In this document: piece by piece, positions 54,520 through 61,642 of the stretch
Numbering within the stretch: position 1 is the stretch's first letter
How the letters are laid out: every line of letters starts with the position of its first letter
Source: Segatella copri
Lineage (GTDB): Bacteria; Bacteroidota; Bacteroidia; Bacteroidales; Bacteroidaceae
Assembly: GCF_009494395.1 (NCBI RefSeq)
Contig: NZ_VZCB01000046.1
Coordinates: 28,777 to 92,776 of the forward strand
DNA length: 64,000 bases
Direction: 5' to 3'
Notes under the pieces: model-generated
The model's database searches: none
Seen by the model: the letters and a program-made list of their open reading frames with translations, nothing else
Told to the model about the DNA's origin: nothing
Translations under genes and position numbers: made by a program

Positions 54520-55164
54520 ATGAATTATAAGATCATTTTGGCGAGTAATTCGCCACGCCGCAGGGAACTGCTGGCCGGATTGGATATTCCTTTCGAGGTA
54601 AAGGTTATCAAGGGCATTGATGAGAGCTATCCTGAATCTCTTGATGCCTATGAGGTGGCAGAATATATTTCCAGTAAGAAGGCAGAGGCTTATCGGAGCC
54701 TTCTGGATGAAGAACCTTCTGGAAAAGCTTCAGAAGAACAGGGTGAGGATGCAGCCCAGACGCTCATTCTTACTGCTGATACCGTTGTGATTGCCCCAAC
54801 TGCTGACGAGCAGAACGATCAGGAGGGAAAGGGCGTAATTCTCGGAAAACCGAAGGATGAGGAGGATGCCGTGCGCATGCTACGGATGCTGAGCGGCAAG
54901 ACCCATCATGTGGTAACGGGCGTATGTCTGACTACCCGCAGTCAGCAGCGCCATTTCTCGGTTACTACCGAGGTAACGTTCAAGCAGCTCAGTGATGCAG
55001 AAATCAGATATTACATCTCGCATTATAAGCCTTTCGACAAGGCAGGAGCCTATGGCATTCAGGAATGGATTGGCTATATCGGATGCACCGGATTGAAGGG
55101 CAGCTATTTCAATGTAATGGGCCTTCCCGTACAGCGCATCTATGAAGAAATAGCCAGGATGTAA
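54520..55164 (+). CDS. maf: Maf-like nucleoside triphosphate pyrophosphatase
   Basis: 214 residues. SNSPRRRELL (about 9-18) and the catalytic Asp in ILTADTVV, with KPKDEEDAVRMLRMLSG, are the Maf signatures. Maf proteins hydrolyse non-canonical dTTP/UTP analogues such as m5UTP to monophosphates. An acidic insert (about 62-76, EEPSGKASEEQGED) before the catalytic strand is longer than in most Maf proteins. A repeat element separates it from the KdsC-like gene. Confidence 0.92.
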   Translation: MNYKIILASNSPRRRELLAGLDIPFEVKVIKGIDESYPESLDAYEVAEYISSKKAEAYRSLLDEEPSGKASEEQGEDAAQTLILTADTVVIAPTADEQNDQEGKGVILGKPKDEEDAVRMLRMLSGKTHHVVTGVCLTTRSQQRHFSVTTEVTFKQLSDAEIRYYISHYKPFDKAGAYGIQEWIGYIGCTGLKGSYFNVMGLPVQRIYEEIARM

Positions 55165-55270
55165 TACGTATGATTGTAAGCGGATTTGTCGCTGAAATCG
55201 CTGGAATGAAAGCTGAAAAGGCGCAAAAGTGAAAGAATGTACGGCAATTTAGATTTTTTAAAATTTGATT

Positions 55271-55302
55271 TTTCCTCATATCATAAATTATGACTATCTT
55301 TG
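55271..55302 (+). promoter_or_regulatory. Promoter for the fur-purA unit
   Basis: TTTC (three of four bases of TTTG) at 55271-55274, N20, TATCTTTG at 55295-55302, 27 bases before the Fur-type ATG. Confidence 0.65.
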
Positions 55303-55329
55303 TGCGTTTTATGTAACTAACGAAGAAAT

Positions 55330-55809
55330 ATGAGTGAAAAAATGAAAGCCCAGGCAAGAGAAATCCTGGACCAGTATCTGGAGTCAAACATGCATCGTAA
55401 GACCCCGGAAAGATATGCCATCCTTGATGCTGTCTTCAGCATGAGAGGACATTTTACATTAGAGGAGCTGGGTGCTGCTCTGGAAAGGAAGAATTTCAGA
55501 GTGAGCAGAGCCACGCTCTATAATACCATCCATCTCTTCCTGGAGTTGAGATTGGTGGTGAGACATAGTCTGGTGGATGGAACCAAGTACGAGGCCAGTT
55601 CCAGCAACGAGAACCACGTGCATCAGGTATGCACCGTATGCGGAAGAGTTACCGAGGTGCAGGCACCCCTGGTGACGGCAGCCATCAACGAGACCAGATT
55701 GCAGCGGTTCCGCAAGGACGCCTTTGTGCTGTATATCTATGGCGTGTGCAGTGCTTGCCAGGCTAAGATTACGCGACTCCGCAACAACAAGAACGAAAAG
55801 TCTAAATAA
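55330..55809 (+). CDS. fur: Fur-family metal-responsive repressor
   Basis: 159 residues. The winged helix is at about 20-85 (TPERYAILDAVFSMRGHFTL, NFRVSRATLYNTIHLFLEL), the metal-binding NHVHQVCTVCGRV (about 97-109) and the structural zinc CxxC pairs CTVC and CSAC. Fur, Zur and PerR cannot be told apart here, so the symbol is generic. It lies 17 bases before purA, an unusual coupling of metal sensing with purine synthesis. Confidence 0.85.
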   Translation: MSEKMKAQAREILDQYLESNMHRKTPERYAILDAVFSMRGHFTLEELGAALERKNFRVSRATLYNTIHLFLELRLVVRHSLVDGTKYEASSSNENHVHQVCTVCGRVTEVQAPLVTAAINETRLQRFRKDAFVLYIYGVCSACQAKITRLRNNKNEKSK

Positions 55810-55826
55810 TTTTATATTATAATAAA

Positions 55827-57101
55827 ATGAACACAGGTAAAGTAGATGTCCTACTGGGTTTGCAGTGGGGCGATGAAGGTAAAGGTAAGGTGGTTGACGT
55901 GTTGACCCCTAAGTATGATGTCATTGCTCGTTTCCAGGGTGGTCCTAACGCAGGTCATACCCTCGAGTTCGAAGGCGAGAAGTATGTGCTCCGCTCTATC
56001 CCTTCTGGTATTTTCCAGGGTGGTAAGGTGAACATCATTGGTAATGGCGTAGTCTTGGCTCCAGACCTCTTCATGGGCGAAGCTAAGGATTTGGAGAAGA
56101 GCGGTCACGACCTCAAGAGTCGTCTCTTCATCTCTAAGAAGGCTCATCTCATCATGCCTACTCATCGTGTGCTCGATGCTGCTATCGAGGCTTCTAAGGG
56201 TAAGAACAAGGTGGGTACTACCGGTAAGGGTATCGGTCCTACTTATACAGATAAGGTGAGCCGTACCGGTCTCCGCGTAGGCGATATCCTCGACAATTTC
56301 GAGGAGAAGTATGCTGCCCACAAGGCTGCTCATCTCAAGACCATCGCAAGCCTCGGTTATACCGACTTCGATATCACAGAGGTTGAGAAGACCTGGATGG
56401 AGGGTGTCGAATACTTGAAGCAGTTCAAGTTCATCGATAGCGAGGTGGAAATCAACAAGGTGCTCCGTTCCGGCAAGGATATCCTCTGCGAGGGTGCTCA
56501 GGGTACTATGCTCGATGTTGACTTCGGTTCTTATCCTTTCGTTACTTCTTCCAATACCATCTGTGCTGGTGCCTGCATCGGTCTGGGTGTCGGTCCTAAC
56601 CGCATCGGCAATGTCTATGGTATCATGAAGGCTTACTGTACCCGTGTCGGTGCAGGTCCATTCCCTACAGAGCTCTTCGACGAGACAGGTGCCAAGATCC
56701 GTGACCTCGGTCATGAGTATGGTGCTGTTACCGGACGTGAGCGTCGTTGCGGCTGGTGCGACCTCGTACAGCTCAAGTATTCTGTCATGGTGAACGGTGT
56801 TACTGAGCTCATCATGATGAAGAGTGACGTGCTCGATGGCTTCGATACCATCAAGGCCTGCGTGGCATATAAGTTGAAGGACGGTTCTGTTACCACCGAT
56901 TTCCCTTACGAAATTGATGATGTTGAGCCAGTTTACAAGGAGTTCAAGGGCTGGAAGACAGATATGACCCAGTTCACTTCTGAGGATCAGTTCCCACAGG
57001 AGTTCAAGGACTACATTGCATTCGTAGAGGAGTTCCTCGAGACCAAGATCGGTATCATCTCTATTGGTCCAGACCGTGCTCAGACTATTGTACGTAAATA
57101 A
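55827..57101 (+). CDS. purA: Adenylosuccinate synthetase
   Basis: 424 residues. The N-terminus is VDVLLGLQWGDEGKGKVVDV with the GDEGKGK P-loop; further signatures are VGTTGKGIGPTYTDKVSRTG, NTICAGACIGLGVGPN and GAVTGRERRCGWCDL. It converts IMP to adenylosuccinate with GTP. Start supported by the family N-terminus. Confidence 0.98.
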   Translation: MNTGKVDVLLGLQWGDEGKGKVVDVLTPKYDVIARFQGGPNAGHTLEFEGEKYVLRSIPSGIFQGGKVNIIGNGVVLAPDLFMGEAKDLEKSGHDLKSRLFISKKAHLIMPTHRVLDAAIEASKGKNKVGTTGKGIGPTYTDKVSRTGLRVGDILDNFEEKYAAHKAAHLKTIASLGYTDFDITEVEKTWMEGVEYLKQFKFIDSEVEINKVLRSGKDILCEGAQGTMLDVDFGSYPFVTSSNTICAGACIGLGVGPNRIGNVYGIMKAYCTRVGAGPFPTELFDETGAKIRDLGHEYGAVTGRERRCGWCDLVQLKYSVMVNGVTELIMMKSDVLDGFDTIKACVAYKLKDGSVTTDFPYEIDDVEPVYKEFKGWKTDMTQFTSEDQFPQEFKDYIAFVEEFLETKIGIISIGPDRAQTIVRK

Positions 57102-57104
57102 TTT

Positions 57105-57195
57105 TATAGTGATTAATGTTTAGTGATTAATGTTTACTTTGAGGGGTTAACATTGCGCTGAACATTAATCACTAATCATTAAACAATAAACATTA
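57105..57195. repeat. AGTGATTAATG repeat hairpin between purA and hisS
   Basis: Two plus-oriented GTGATTAATGTTTA units (57109-57136) face two complementary AATCACTAATCATTAA segments (57165-57184). The arms could pair around the central ACTTTGAGGGGTTAACATTG segment. Confidence 0.75.
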
Positions 57196-57199
57196 ATAA

Positions 57200-58564
57200 A
57201 TGGCTCAGAAACCAAGTATACCAAAGGGCACGAGAGATTTTGGTCCTGTAGAGATGGCGAAGCGCAATTACATCTTCAATACCATCAAGGACGTATATGC
57301 CCTTTACGGATTCCAGCAGATTGAGACTCCTGCCATGGAGACCCTTCAGACTCTGATGGGAAAATATGGCGAGGAGGGCGACAAGCTGCTCTTTAAGATT
57401 TTGAATTCAGGAGACTATATGAATAAGGTGAGCGATGAGGATATTCATTCGCTCGGATCGCTCAAGTTGGCTGCCAAGCTCTGCGAAAAGGGACTTCGCT
57501 ACGACTTGACTGTACCTTTTGCCCGTTACGTTGTCCAGCATCGTGAAGAACTCCAGATGCCTTTCAAGCGCTATCAGATTCAGCCTGTATGGCGTGCTGA
57601 TCGCCCTCAGAAGGGTCGTTACCGTGAGTTCTATCAGTGTGATGCCGATGTGGTTGGCTCTGATTCTCTTCTCAACGAGGTAGAGCTGATGCAGATTGTG
57701 GATACCGTCTTCACCAAGTTTGGCGTGCGCGTATGCATCAAGATCAACAACCGCAAGATTCTGACTGGTATCGCTGAGGTTATCGGCGAGGCTGAGAAGA
57801 TTGTAGACATCACCGTGGCTATCGACAAGCTCGACAAGATTGGTCTCGACAATGTAAACGAGGAACTTCGTCAGGATGGTATCTCTGAAGAAGCTATCGA
57901 GAAGTTGCAGCCAATTATCTCTCTGTCAGGCACAAACGATGAGAAGCTTGAAGTAATTTCTAAGGTTCTCGAAGGCTCGGAAGTGGGCTTGAAGGGAGTT
58001 GAGGAAACCAAGTTTATCCTCGATACCTTGAAGGCTGTAGGCTTGCAGAACGAGATAGAACTTGACCTTACCCTGGCTCGTGGCTTGAACTATTATACCG
58101 GAGCCATCTTCGAGGTGAAGGCGCTCGATACTCCTATGGGCAGTATCACCGGTGGTGGCCGTTATGACAACCTTACCGGCATCTTCGGTCTTCCAGGCTT
58201 GAGTGGTGTAGGTATCAGTTTCGGTGCCGACCGCATCTATGATGTGCTGAATGCGCTCGATCTCTATCCTAAGGAGGCGGTGAATACCACCCAGGTGCTC
58301 TTCATCAATTTCGGTGAGAAGGAGACTGCCTACTGTCTGCCTGTCGTCAGTGCAGCCCGTGCAGCCGGTATCCGTACAGAGATTTTCCCTGATAAGGCGA
58401 AGATGAAGAAGCAGATGAGCTATGCCAATGCCAAGAACATTCCGTTTGTAGTGCTTGCAGGCGAGAACGAGATGGCTCAGGGCAAGGTTACATTGAAGAA
58501 TATGGAAAGCGGTGAACAGACCCTGGTTTCTACCGAGGAGCTGATTGCTGCTGTAAAGAAATAA
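57200..58564 (+). CDS. hisS: Histidyl-tRNA synthetase
   Basis: 454 residues, class II synthetase. Motif 1 [16 protein letters not shown], motif 2 [20 protein letters not shown], motif 3 [17 protein letters not shown]; the histidine-binding [16 protein letters not shown] is present. The C-terminal anticodon domain ends normally ([13 protein letters not shown]). It follows the repeat after purA and ends in a terminator. Confidence 0.97.
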   Translation: MAQKPSIPKGTRDFGPVEMAKRNYIFNTIKDVYALYGFQQIETPAMETLQTLMGKYGEEGDKLLFKILNSGDYMNKVSDEDIHSLGSLKLAAKLCEKGLRYDLTVPFARYVVQHREELQMPFKRYQIQPVWRADRPQKGRYREFYQCDADVVGSDSLLNEVELMQIVDTVFTKFGVRVCIKINNRKILTGIAEVIGEAEKIVDITVAIDKLDKIGLDNVNEELRQDGISEEAIEKLQPIISLSGTNDEKLEVISKVLEGSEVGLKGVEETKFILDTLKAVGLQNEIELDLTLARGLNYYTGAIFEVKALDTPMGSITGGGRYDNLTGIFGLPGLSGVGISFGADRIYDVLNALDLYPKEAVNTTQVLFINFGEKETAYCLPVVSAARAAGIRTEIFPDKAKMKKQMSYANAKNIPFVVLAGENEMAQGKVTLKNMESGEQTLVSTEELIAAVKK

Positions 58565-58581
58565 GTTTTAAAAGTTTAGTT

Positions 58582-58638
58582 CTCGTCCTTTCATGCTTGT
58601 GTATGTGAATATATGGTATGGCAGGGCGAGTTTTTTTT
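58582..58638 (+). terminator. Terminator of hisS
   Basis: CTCGTCCT (58582-58589) pairs with AGGGCGAG (58623-58630; one G-U) followed by eight T; long 33-base loop. Confidence 0.8.
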
Positions 58639-58673
58639 ATTCTGTAATGACAAATTCTTAAACTACAAAAACA

Positions 58674-59666
58674 ATGAAGAAAATAAAGGCTATTTTATGT
58701 GTCTTCCTGTTGGCTTTGTTGATGACATCCAGCACGAAGACCACCACCATCTTTGTGATAGGTGATTCTACCGCAGCCGAGAAGGGCAATTACAAGACGA
58801 GTCCTGAGCGTGGCTGGGGTATGGTTCTGCAGGGTTGTTTCGATGACAGGATCATCGTAGACAATCATGCTGTCAACGGTCGTTCTTCCCTGAGCTTCAT
58901 CAACGAGGGCCGCTGGCAGAAGGTATTGGACAAGATCAAGCCGGGCGATTATGTCTTCATCCAGTTCGGACATAATGACGAAAAGCCAATGGCCGACCGC
59001 CATACCGATCCGGGTTCCACCTTTGATGCCAATCTCGCCAAGTATGTGAACGAGACCCGTGCCAAGGGCGGCATTCCGGTACTTTTCAATGCCGTAGTAC
59101 GCCGTTGCTATTATTCTGAGGAACTGAAGAATGATGATGATGAGAAGCTGCGCAACAAGAAATATGACGGCAAGGAGCTCATCAACAGCGATACCCTGAT
59201 AGATACGCATGGCGCCTATGTGGTAGCGCCTCGTCATGTGGCAAAGGCATTGAATGTTCCTTTCGTTGATGCTACCAAGGTTACCCACGACATCGAGACC
59301 AGCATGGGCATCGAGGGCAGCCGCAAGCTTCACATGTGGTTCTTGCCAGGCGAGAACCCGCAGGTTCCCGCTGGCAAGAAAGACAATACACATTATAATA
59401 TCTATGGAGCCCGCATCGTAGCCAACGCTTTGGCTGATGAAATAGGCAAGCAGGTTCCGGCACTCAAGAAACACGTCCGTCATTTCGACCATGTGGTATC
59501 CCAGGAGGGTAGAGGTGATTTCTTTACGCTTCAGGAAGCGGTAGATGCCATTCCGGCAGGCAAGAAGACTACCATCCTCATTCTGGGTGGTGACTGGAAA
59601 AAGCCAGTCCGCATGGATGGAAAGAAGATTAAGTTTGTGAAGTATTTCGGCGCAACCATCAGATAA
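58674..59666 (+). CDS. SGNH (CE12-like) esterase with truncated pectinesterase (CE8) domain
   Basis: 330 residues. Signal peptide (about 1-22), then an SGNH hydrolase: block I VIGDSTAAEKG (Ser32), block III QFGHNDE (Asn101), block V DNTHYN. It resembles rhamnogalacturonan acetylesterases that deacetylate pectin. From about residue 272 the sequence turns into the start of a CE8 pectinesterase (VVSQEGRGDFFTLQEAVDAI, TTILILGG) but stops about 55 residues in, at KFVKYFGATIR, where the amidase module begins. The last 8 bases overlap the convergent amidase gene. Confidence 0.85.
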   Translation: MKKIKAILCVFLLALLMTSSTKTTTIFVIGDSTAAEKGNYKTSPERGWGMVLQGCFDDRIIVDNHAVNGRSSLSFINEGRWQKVLDKIKPGDYVFIQFGHNDEKPMADRHTDPGSTFDANLAKYVNETRAKGGIPVLFNAVVRRCYYSEELKNDDDEKLRNKKYDGKELINSDTLIDTHGAYVVAPRHVAKALNVPFVDATKVTHDIETSMGIEGSRKLHMWFLPGENPQVPAGKKDNTHYNIYGARIVANALADEIGKQVPALKKHVRHFDHVVSQEGRGDFFTLQEAVDAIPAGKKTTILILGGDWKKPVRMDGKKIKFVKYFGATIR

Positions 59667-60090
59667 TGGATTCCTGCGCCAGCCATGCCTTGACGTCGAA
59701 GCAAGGACATTCCTTTCTGACGTAAGGCAGATCGCGATGCCCCAGAATCTTTGCACCAGGATAGCTGAGAATCAGACTCTTCAGGAGTGTCTTCAGCGAG
59801 TCCTTCTGTGCCGGGGTTCGGGTATCGGCTGGCTGTCCGTTCTCGTCCAGTCCGCCCTCATAGCATACTCCGATGGAATGGGCGTTGTAGTGGCGGGCAT
59901 GGGCACCGATCTTGTTCTCCGGACGGCAGGGATAGATAACGCCGTCCTTGGTGATGTAGAAGTGATAGCCTATTCCGGTGAAACCGCGGGCACGGTGGCT
60001 TGCTTCCAGATCTTCTACCGTGAAGTTCTGGGTAACACGGGTGGCACTGCAATGTACCACAATCAATGAGATTTTTCTACTGTTCTGCAT
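59659..60090 (-). CDS. N-acetylmuramoyl-L-alanine amidase (T7-lysozyme type)
   Basis: 143 residues from ATG 60090 (MQNSRKISLIVVHCSATRV); a TTG two codons earlier is in frame but less likely. Amidase_2 fold: zinc ligands His13 (VVHCSA), His118 (LGHRDLP) and a Cys at 128 or 130 (ECPCFD); GIGYHFYITKDG and RPENKIGAHARHYNAHSIG complete the site. It cleaves the MurNAc-L-Ala bond. It has no signal peptide, so it needs a holin-like or lytic route to reach the wall, as phage endolysins do. Last gene of the module; CACTAAAAAA box 10 bases upstream. Confidence 0.9.
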   Translation of the reverse strand: MQNSRKISLIVVHCSATRVTQNFTVEDLEASHRARGFTGIGYHFYITKDGVIYPCRPENKIGAHARHYNAHSIGVCYEGGLDENGQPADTRTPAQKDSLKTLLKSLILSYPGAKILGHRDLPYVRKECPCFDVKAWLAQESII

Positions 60091-60100
60091 AATCAAAGAG

Positions 60101-60110
60101 TTTTTTAGTG
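60101..60110 (-). promoter_or_regulatory. CACTAAAAAA box before the amidase
   Basis: Minus strand CACTAAAAAA, 10 bases before ATG 60090. Identical boxes precede three other genes of the module (60217-60226, 60981-60990, 63893-63902). Confidence 0.7.
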
Positions 60111-60122
60111 GTTAATTTAGTT

Positions 60123-60215
60123 CTACTTGCAGCTTGTCACGAAGAATGAGCTGGCGATGGCAGTAAGTACAGTGATCATGAAATTAATGACAGCTTTCCA
60201 ATTGATCTTTTTCAT
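60123..60215 (-). CDS. Smalltalk-type small membrane peptide (30 aa)
   Basis: 30 residues: MKKINWKAVINFMITVLTAI then ASSFFVTSCK. A basic start, one hydrophobic helix (about 8-26) and a C-terminal Ser-Cys-Lys. It matches the small proteins annotated as smalltalk in Bacteroidetes, which I recall lie beside exactly this kind of amidase gene. Its place directly upstream of an endolysin-type amidase that lacks a signal peptide is the place a holin would hold; that role is inference. A CACTAAAAAA box touches the start codon. Confidence 0.82.
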   Translation of the reverse strand: MKKINWKAVINFMITVLTAIASSFFVTSCK

Positions 60216-60216
60216 T

Positions 60217-60238
60217 TTTTTTAGTGGTTTTTTAGGGG
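60217..60238 (-). promoter_or_regulatory. Double box CCCCTAAAAAA and CACTAAAAAA before smalltalk
   Basis: Minus strand CCCCTAAAAAA (60228-60238), CACTAAAAAA (60217-60226), then AATG. The second box lies one base from the start codon. Confidence 0.65.
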
Positions 60239-60379
60239 TTGATAACCCTGGCGAAGGAAATACCCAAGCACCCGTACATGATGATGAAACTGTATGGACT
60301 TGTCGGGGCTAAGTATGTTGCCCCCTCTTTTTAATCATCGGAATGCTCCTGTCGCATTCCTTCGCCCGGTTATCTAACC
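60237..60379 (-). ncRNA. Candidate structured RNA element between HU-like gene and smalltalk
   Basis: Outer arms 60237-60259 (GGTTGATAACCCTGGCGAAG...) and 60357-60379 (...CGCCCGGTTATCTAACC) pair over about 22 bases with one bulge and one mismatch. Inside are a GGGGC/GCCCC hairpin (60305-60324) and a GGAATGC/GCATTCC hairpin (60340-60360, which overlaps one outer arm by four bases, so the two could be alternative folds). No reading frame longer than ten codons crosses it. It may be a leader that controls smalltalk and amidase, or a DNA structure. Confidence 0.5.
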
Positions 60380-60432
60380 ATTAGTTCTTAAATCGATTTC
60401 GTTTCGTATCTCTGTTTTCTCTTTCTTTCGGT

Positions 60433-60972
60433 CTACAAGCCTACGTCTCCGCTATCAGACCCCTGTTCCTTGCCGGAATCCGATCCGCTTTGGTTACCGG
60501 AATCCGAACCGGTGTTGGAACCGGAATCGGTGCCGGGATCCGAACCAGGAGTCTTGCTCTCCTTCTTCTTGGTGAGGTCCTTCACGTTCTTGAGCGTAGC
60601 CTCCAGGTCAAGCTGGTTGTTGGAGAACTTACCCGTGGCGCGTGCACGGAGTCTCACTCCGTCAATATGGTTAGCCACGCTGAACTCCTCCTCGCTGTCG
60701 GCTCCCTTCTTTGGTCGGATACCGATGCTGAAAATTGCGAGGTTCTCAATCTTTACCGCCACGTTCTGCATGACCAGTTCTCTAACGCAGACCACCATGT
60801 CGGTGAGGATACCTCTGATGGTACCGGCCGAGAATGGGGTGTTGTGAGAAGCCATGTGCTCTGCCAGTTCGGCGATGCCGATGGTGTGAGTCACAACAGG
60901 TCTTGCATAAAACTTGCCGAACGCCTTCTTGATGAGGCTGTTGGCACACTTAACTAATTTGAACAACAACAT
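60433..60972 (-). CDS. HU-like DNA-binding protein with Gly/Ser/Asp repeat tail
   Basis: 179 residues. Residues 1-125 match the HU-related family seen in Bacteroides (THTIGIAELAEHMASHNTPF, VCVRELVMQNVAVKIENLAI, FSIGIRPKKGADSEEEF). The tail (about 140-179) is a degenerate repeat of GSDSG type (PGSDPGTDSGSNTGSDSGNQ), coded by about 18-bp DNA repeats (60462-60545). Acidic low-complexity tails could modulate DNA contact. A TATCTTTG box on minus at 61041-61048 suggests a separate transcript for HU-like, smalltalk and amidase. CACTAAAAAA box 8 bases before the ATG. Confidence 0.85.
   Translation of the reverse strand: MLLFKLVKCANSLIKKAFGKFYARPVVTHTIGIAELAEHMASHNTPFSAGTIRGILTDMVVCVRELVMQNVAVKIENLAIFSIGIRPKKGADSEEEFSVANHIDGVRLRARATGKFSNNQLDLEATLKNVKDLTKKKESKTPGSDPGTDSGSNTGSDSGNQSGSDSGKEQGSDSGDVGL
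60462..60545. repeat. Coding tandem repeat for GSDSG units
   Basis: Units of about 18 bases built on ACCGGAATCCGA/TCC recur through the 3' end of the HU-like gene. Slippage could vary tail length among strains. Confidence 0.7.
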
Positions 60973-60980
60973 AACAAAAA

Positions 60981-60990
60981 TTTTTTAGTG
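60981..60990 (-). promoter_or_regulatory. CACTAAAAAA box before the HU-like gene
   Basis: Minus strand CACTAAAAAA, 8 bases before ATG 60972. Confidence 0.7.
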
Positions 60991-61040
60991 ATTAATAATT
61001 TAGTTATTTAACTCCAGCCAATCTCTCTTGATTGACAATG

Positions 61041-61048
61041 CAAAGATA
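61041..61048 (-). promoter_or_regulatory. Promoter box for HU-like, smalltalk and amidase
   Basis: The minus strand reads TATCTTTG, 68 bases before the HU-like start. No clear -33 partner. Confidence 0.6.
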
Positions 61049-61120
61049 CAACATTTGCGCGGTGCTATTTAGGGTTAACGAGAAATACGAGAATAATGAG
61101 AAATAAAGTTGTCCCACAGA

Positions 61121-61280
61121 TTGTTTTTTTAAAGTCCCACAGATTTCACAGATTTACACAGAACATTCTGATGATAATGGGAAAATATAATCTGTGTAAA
61201 TCTGTGAAATCTGTGGGACTAAAAAATAATCTGTGGGACTTAAAAACCCAATCAGTGGGACTTAAAAACAATCTGTGGGG
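61121..61280. repeat. 30-bp inverted repeat with iteron-like direct repeats
   Basis: Arms 61133-61162 (AGTCCCACAGATTTCACAGA...) and 61191-61220 are exact reverse complements with a 28-base AT-rich loop. A further GTCCCACAGATT starts at 61121, and ATCTGTGGGACT-type units start at 61209, 61229, 61251 and 61271 (spacing 20, 22, 20), each followed by an A-rich spacer. TCTGTGAAATCTGTGGG-like repeats occur widely in bacterial intergenic DNA, so this may be a dispersed repeat rather than part of the module. Confidence 0.85.
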
Positions 61281-61290
61281 AGACGGACTT

Positions 61291-61503
61291 CTACGGCTCG
61301 TCCAGGTATTCGAAGATGAGTTCTACCTGGTGGCGGGTGAAGTAGTGGAGGCGCTTGCACTGCTGGGGACCATAAATGGCGGCAAACAGGGCGGGGATGC
61401 GCTTGATCCAGCGTGATAGGCGGGCTAGAGCCGCCTTCTCCGTTGACTTGGGAAAGTAGAGCATCGCAAGCTCTGCCTTATCGTAATTTCTGACTTCTAT
61501 CAT
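61291..61503 (-). CDS. DUF4248 small protein
   Basis: 70 residues. NYDKAELAMLYFPKSTEKAA, then LARLSRWIKRIPALF, and the closing FTRHQVELIFEYLDEP fit DUF4248, a Bacteroidetes family of small basic proteins found beside VapE genes. The pattern suggests a compact helical, perhaps DNA-binding, protein; function unknown. It lies 139 bases after the VapE stop in the same orientation and is the only module gene without a CACTAAAAAA box nearby. Confidence 0.82.
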   Translation of the reverse strand: MIEVRNYDKAELAMLYFPKSTEKAALARLSRWIKRIPALFAAIYGPQQCKRLHYFTRHQVELIFEYLDEP

Positions 61504-61570
61504 AGGCTATTTCATAATTTTATAGGTTTCATTTAAAAACTCCGGGAAATTTTAAAATCTCTCTGAAAGA

Positions 61571-61609
61571 TAGGAAATTATCTCTGAGAGATAAAAAAAT
61601 ATCTCTCAG
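61571..61609. repeat. TATCTCT palindromes between vapE-like and DUF4248 genes
   Basis: TATCTCTGAGAGATA (61579-61593) is a palindrome; its right arm CTGAGAGATA (61584-61593) also pairs perfectly with TATCTCTCAG (61600-61609). Alternative hairpins are thus possible. TATCTCT also heads the phased units at 19313-19386. Confidence 0.7.
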
Positions 61610-61642
61610 GGAGAAATTGTTTTCTCAGTAGGATAGGGGGGC

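Larger units (their letters stand above)
60973..61290. other. Gene-free region of the module: promoter and repeat array
   Basis: Holds the CACTAAAAAA box (60981-60990), the HU-like gene promoter box TATCTTTG on minus (61041-61048), a perfect 30-bp inverted repeat (61133-61162 and 61191-61220) and direct repeats of ATCTGTGGGACT at about 21-base spacing (to 61280). No protein-coding gene is apparent. Confidence 0.8.

Noticed and set aside
61209..61280. CRISPR-like appearance of evenly spaced repeats
   Set aside because: Repeat units are about 12 bases with 8-10 base A-rich spacers, too short for CRISPR, and no cas gene is present.
61096..61416. 106-codon plus-strand frame over the repeat array
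   Set aside because: Its sequence is the translated repeat (KSHRFHRFTQ, SVGLKNNLW) and it overlaps the DUF4248 gene on the other strand.
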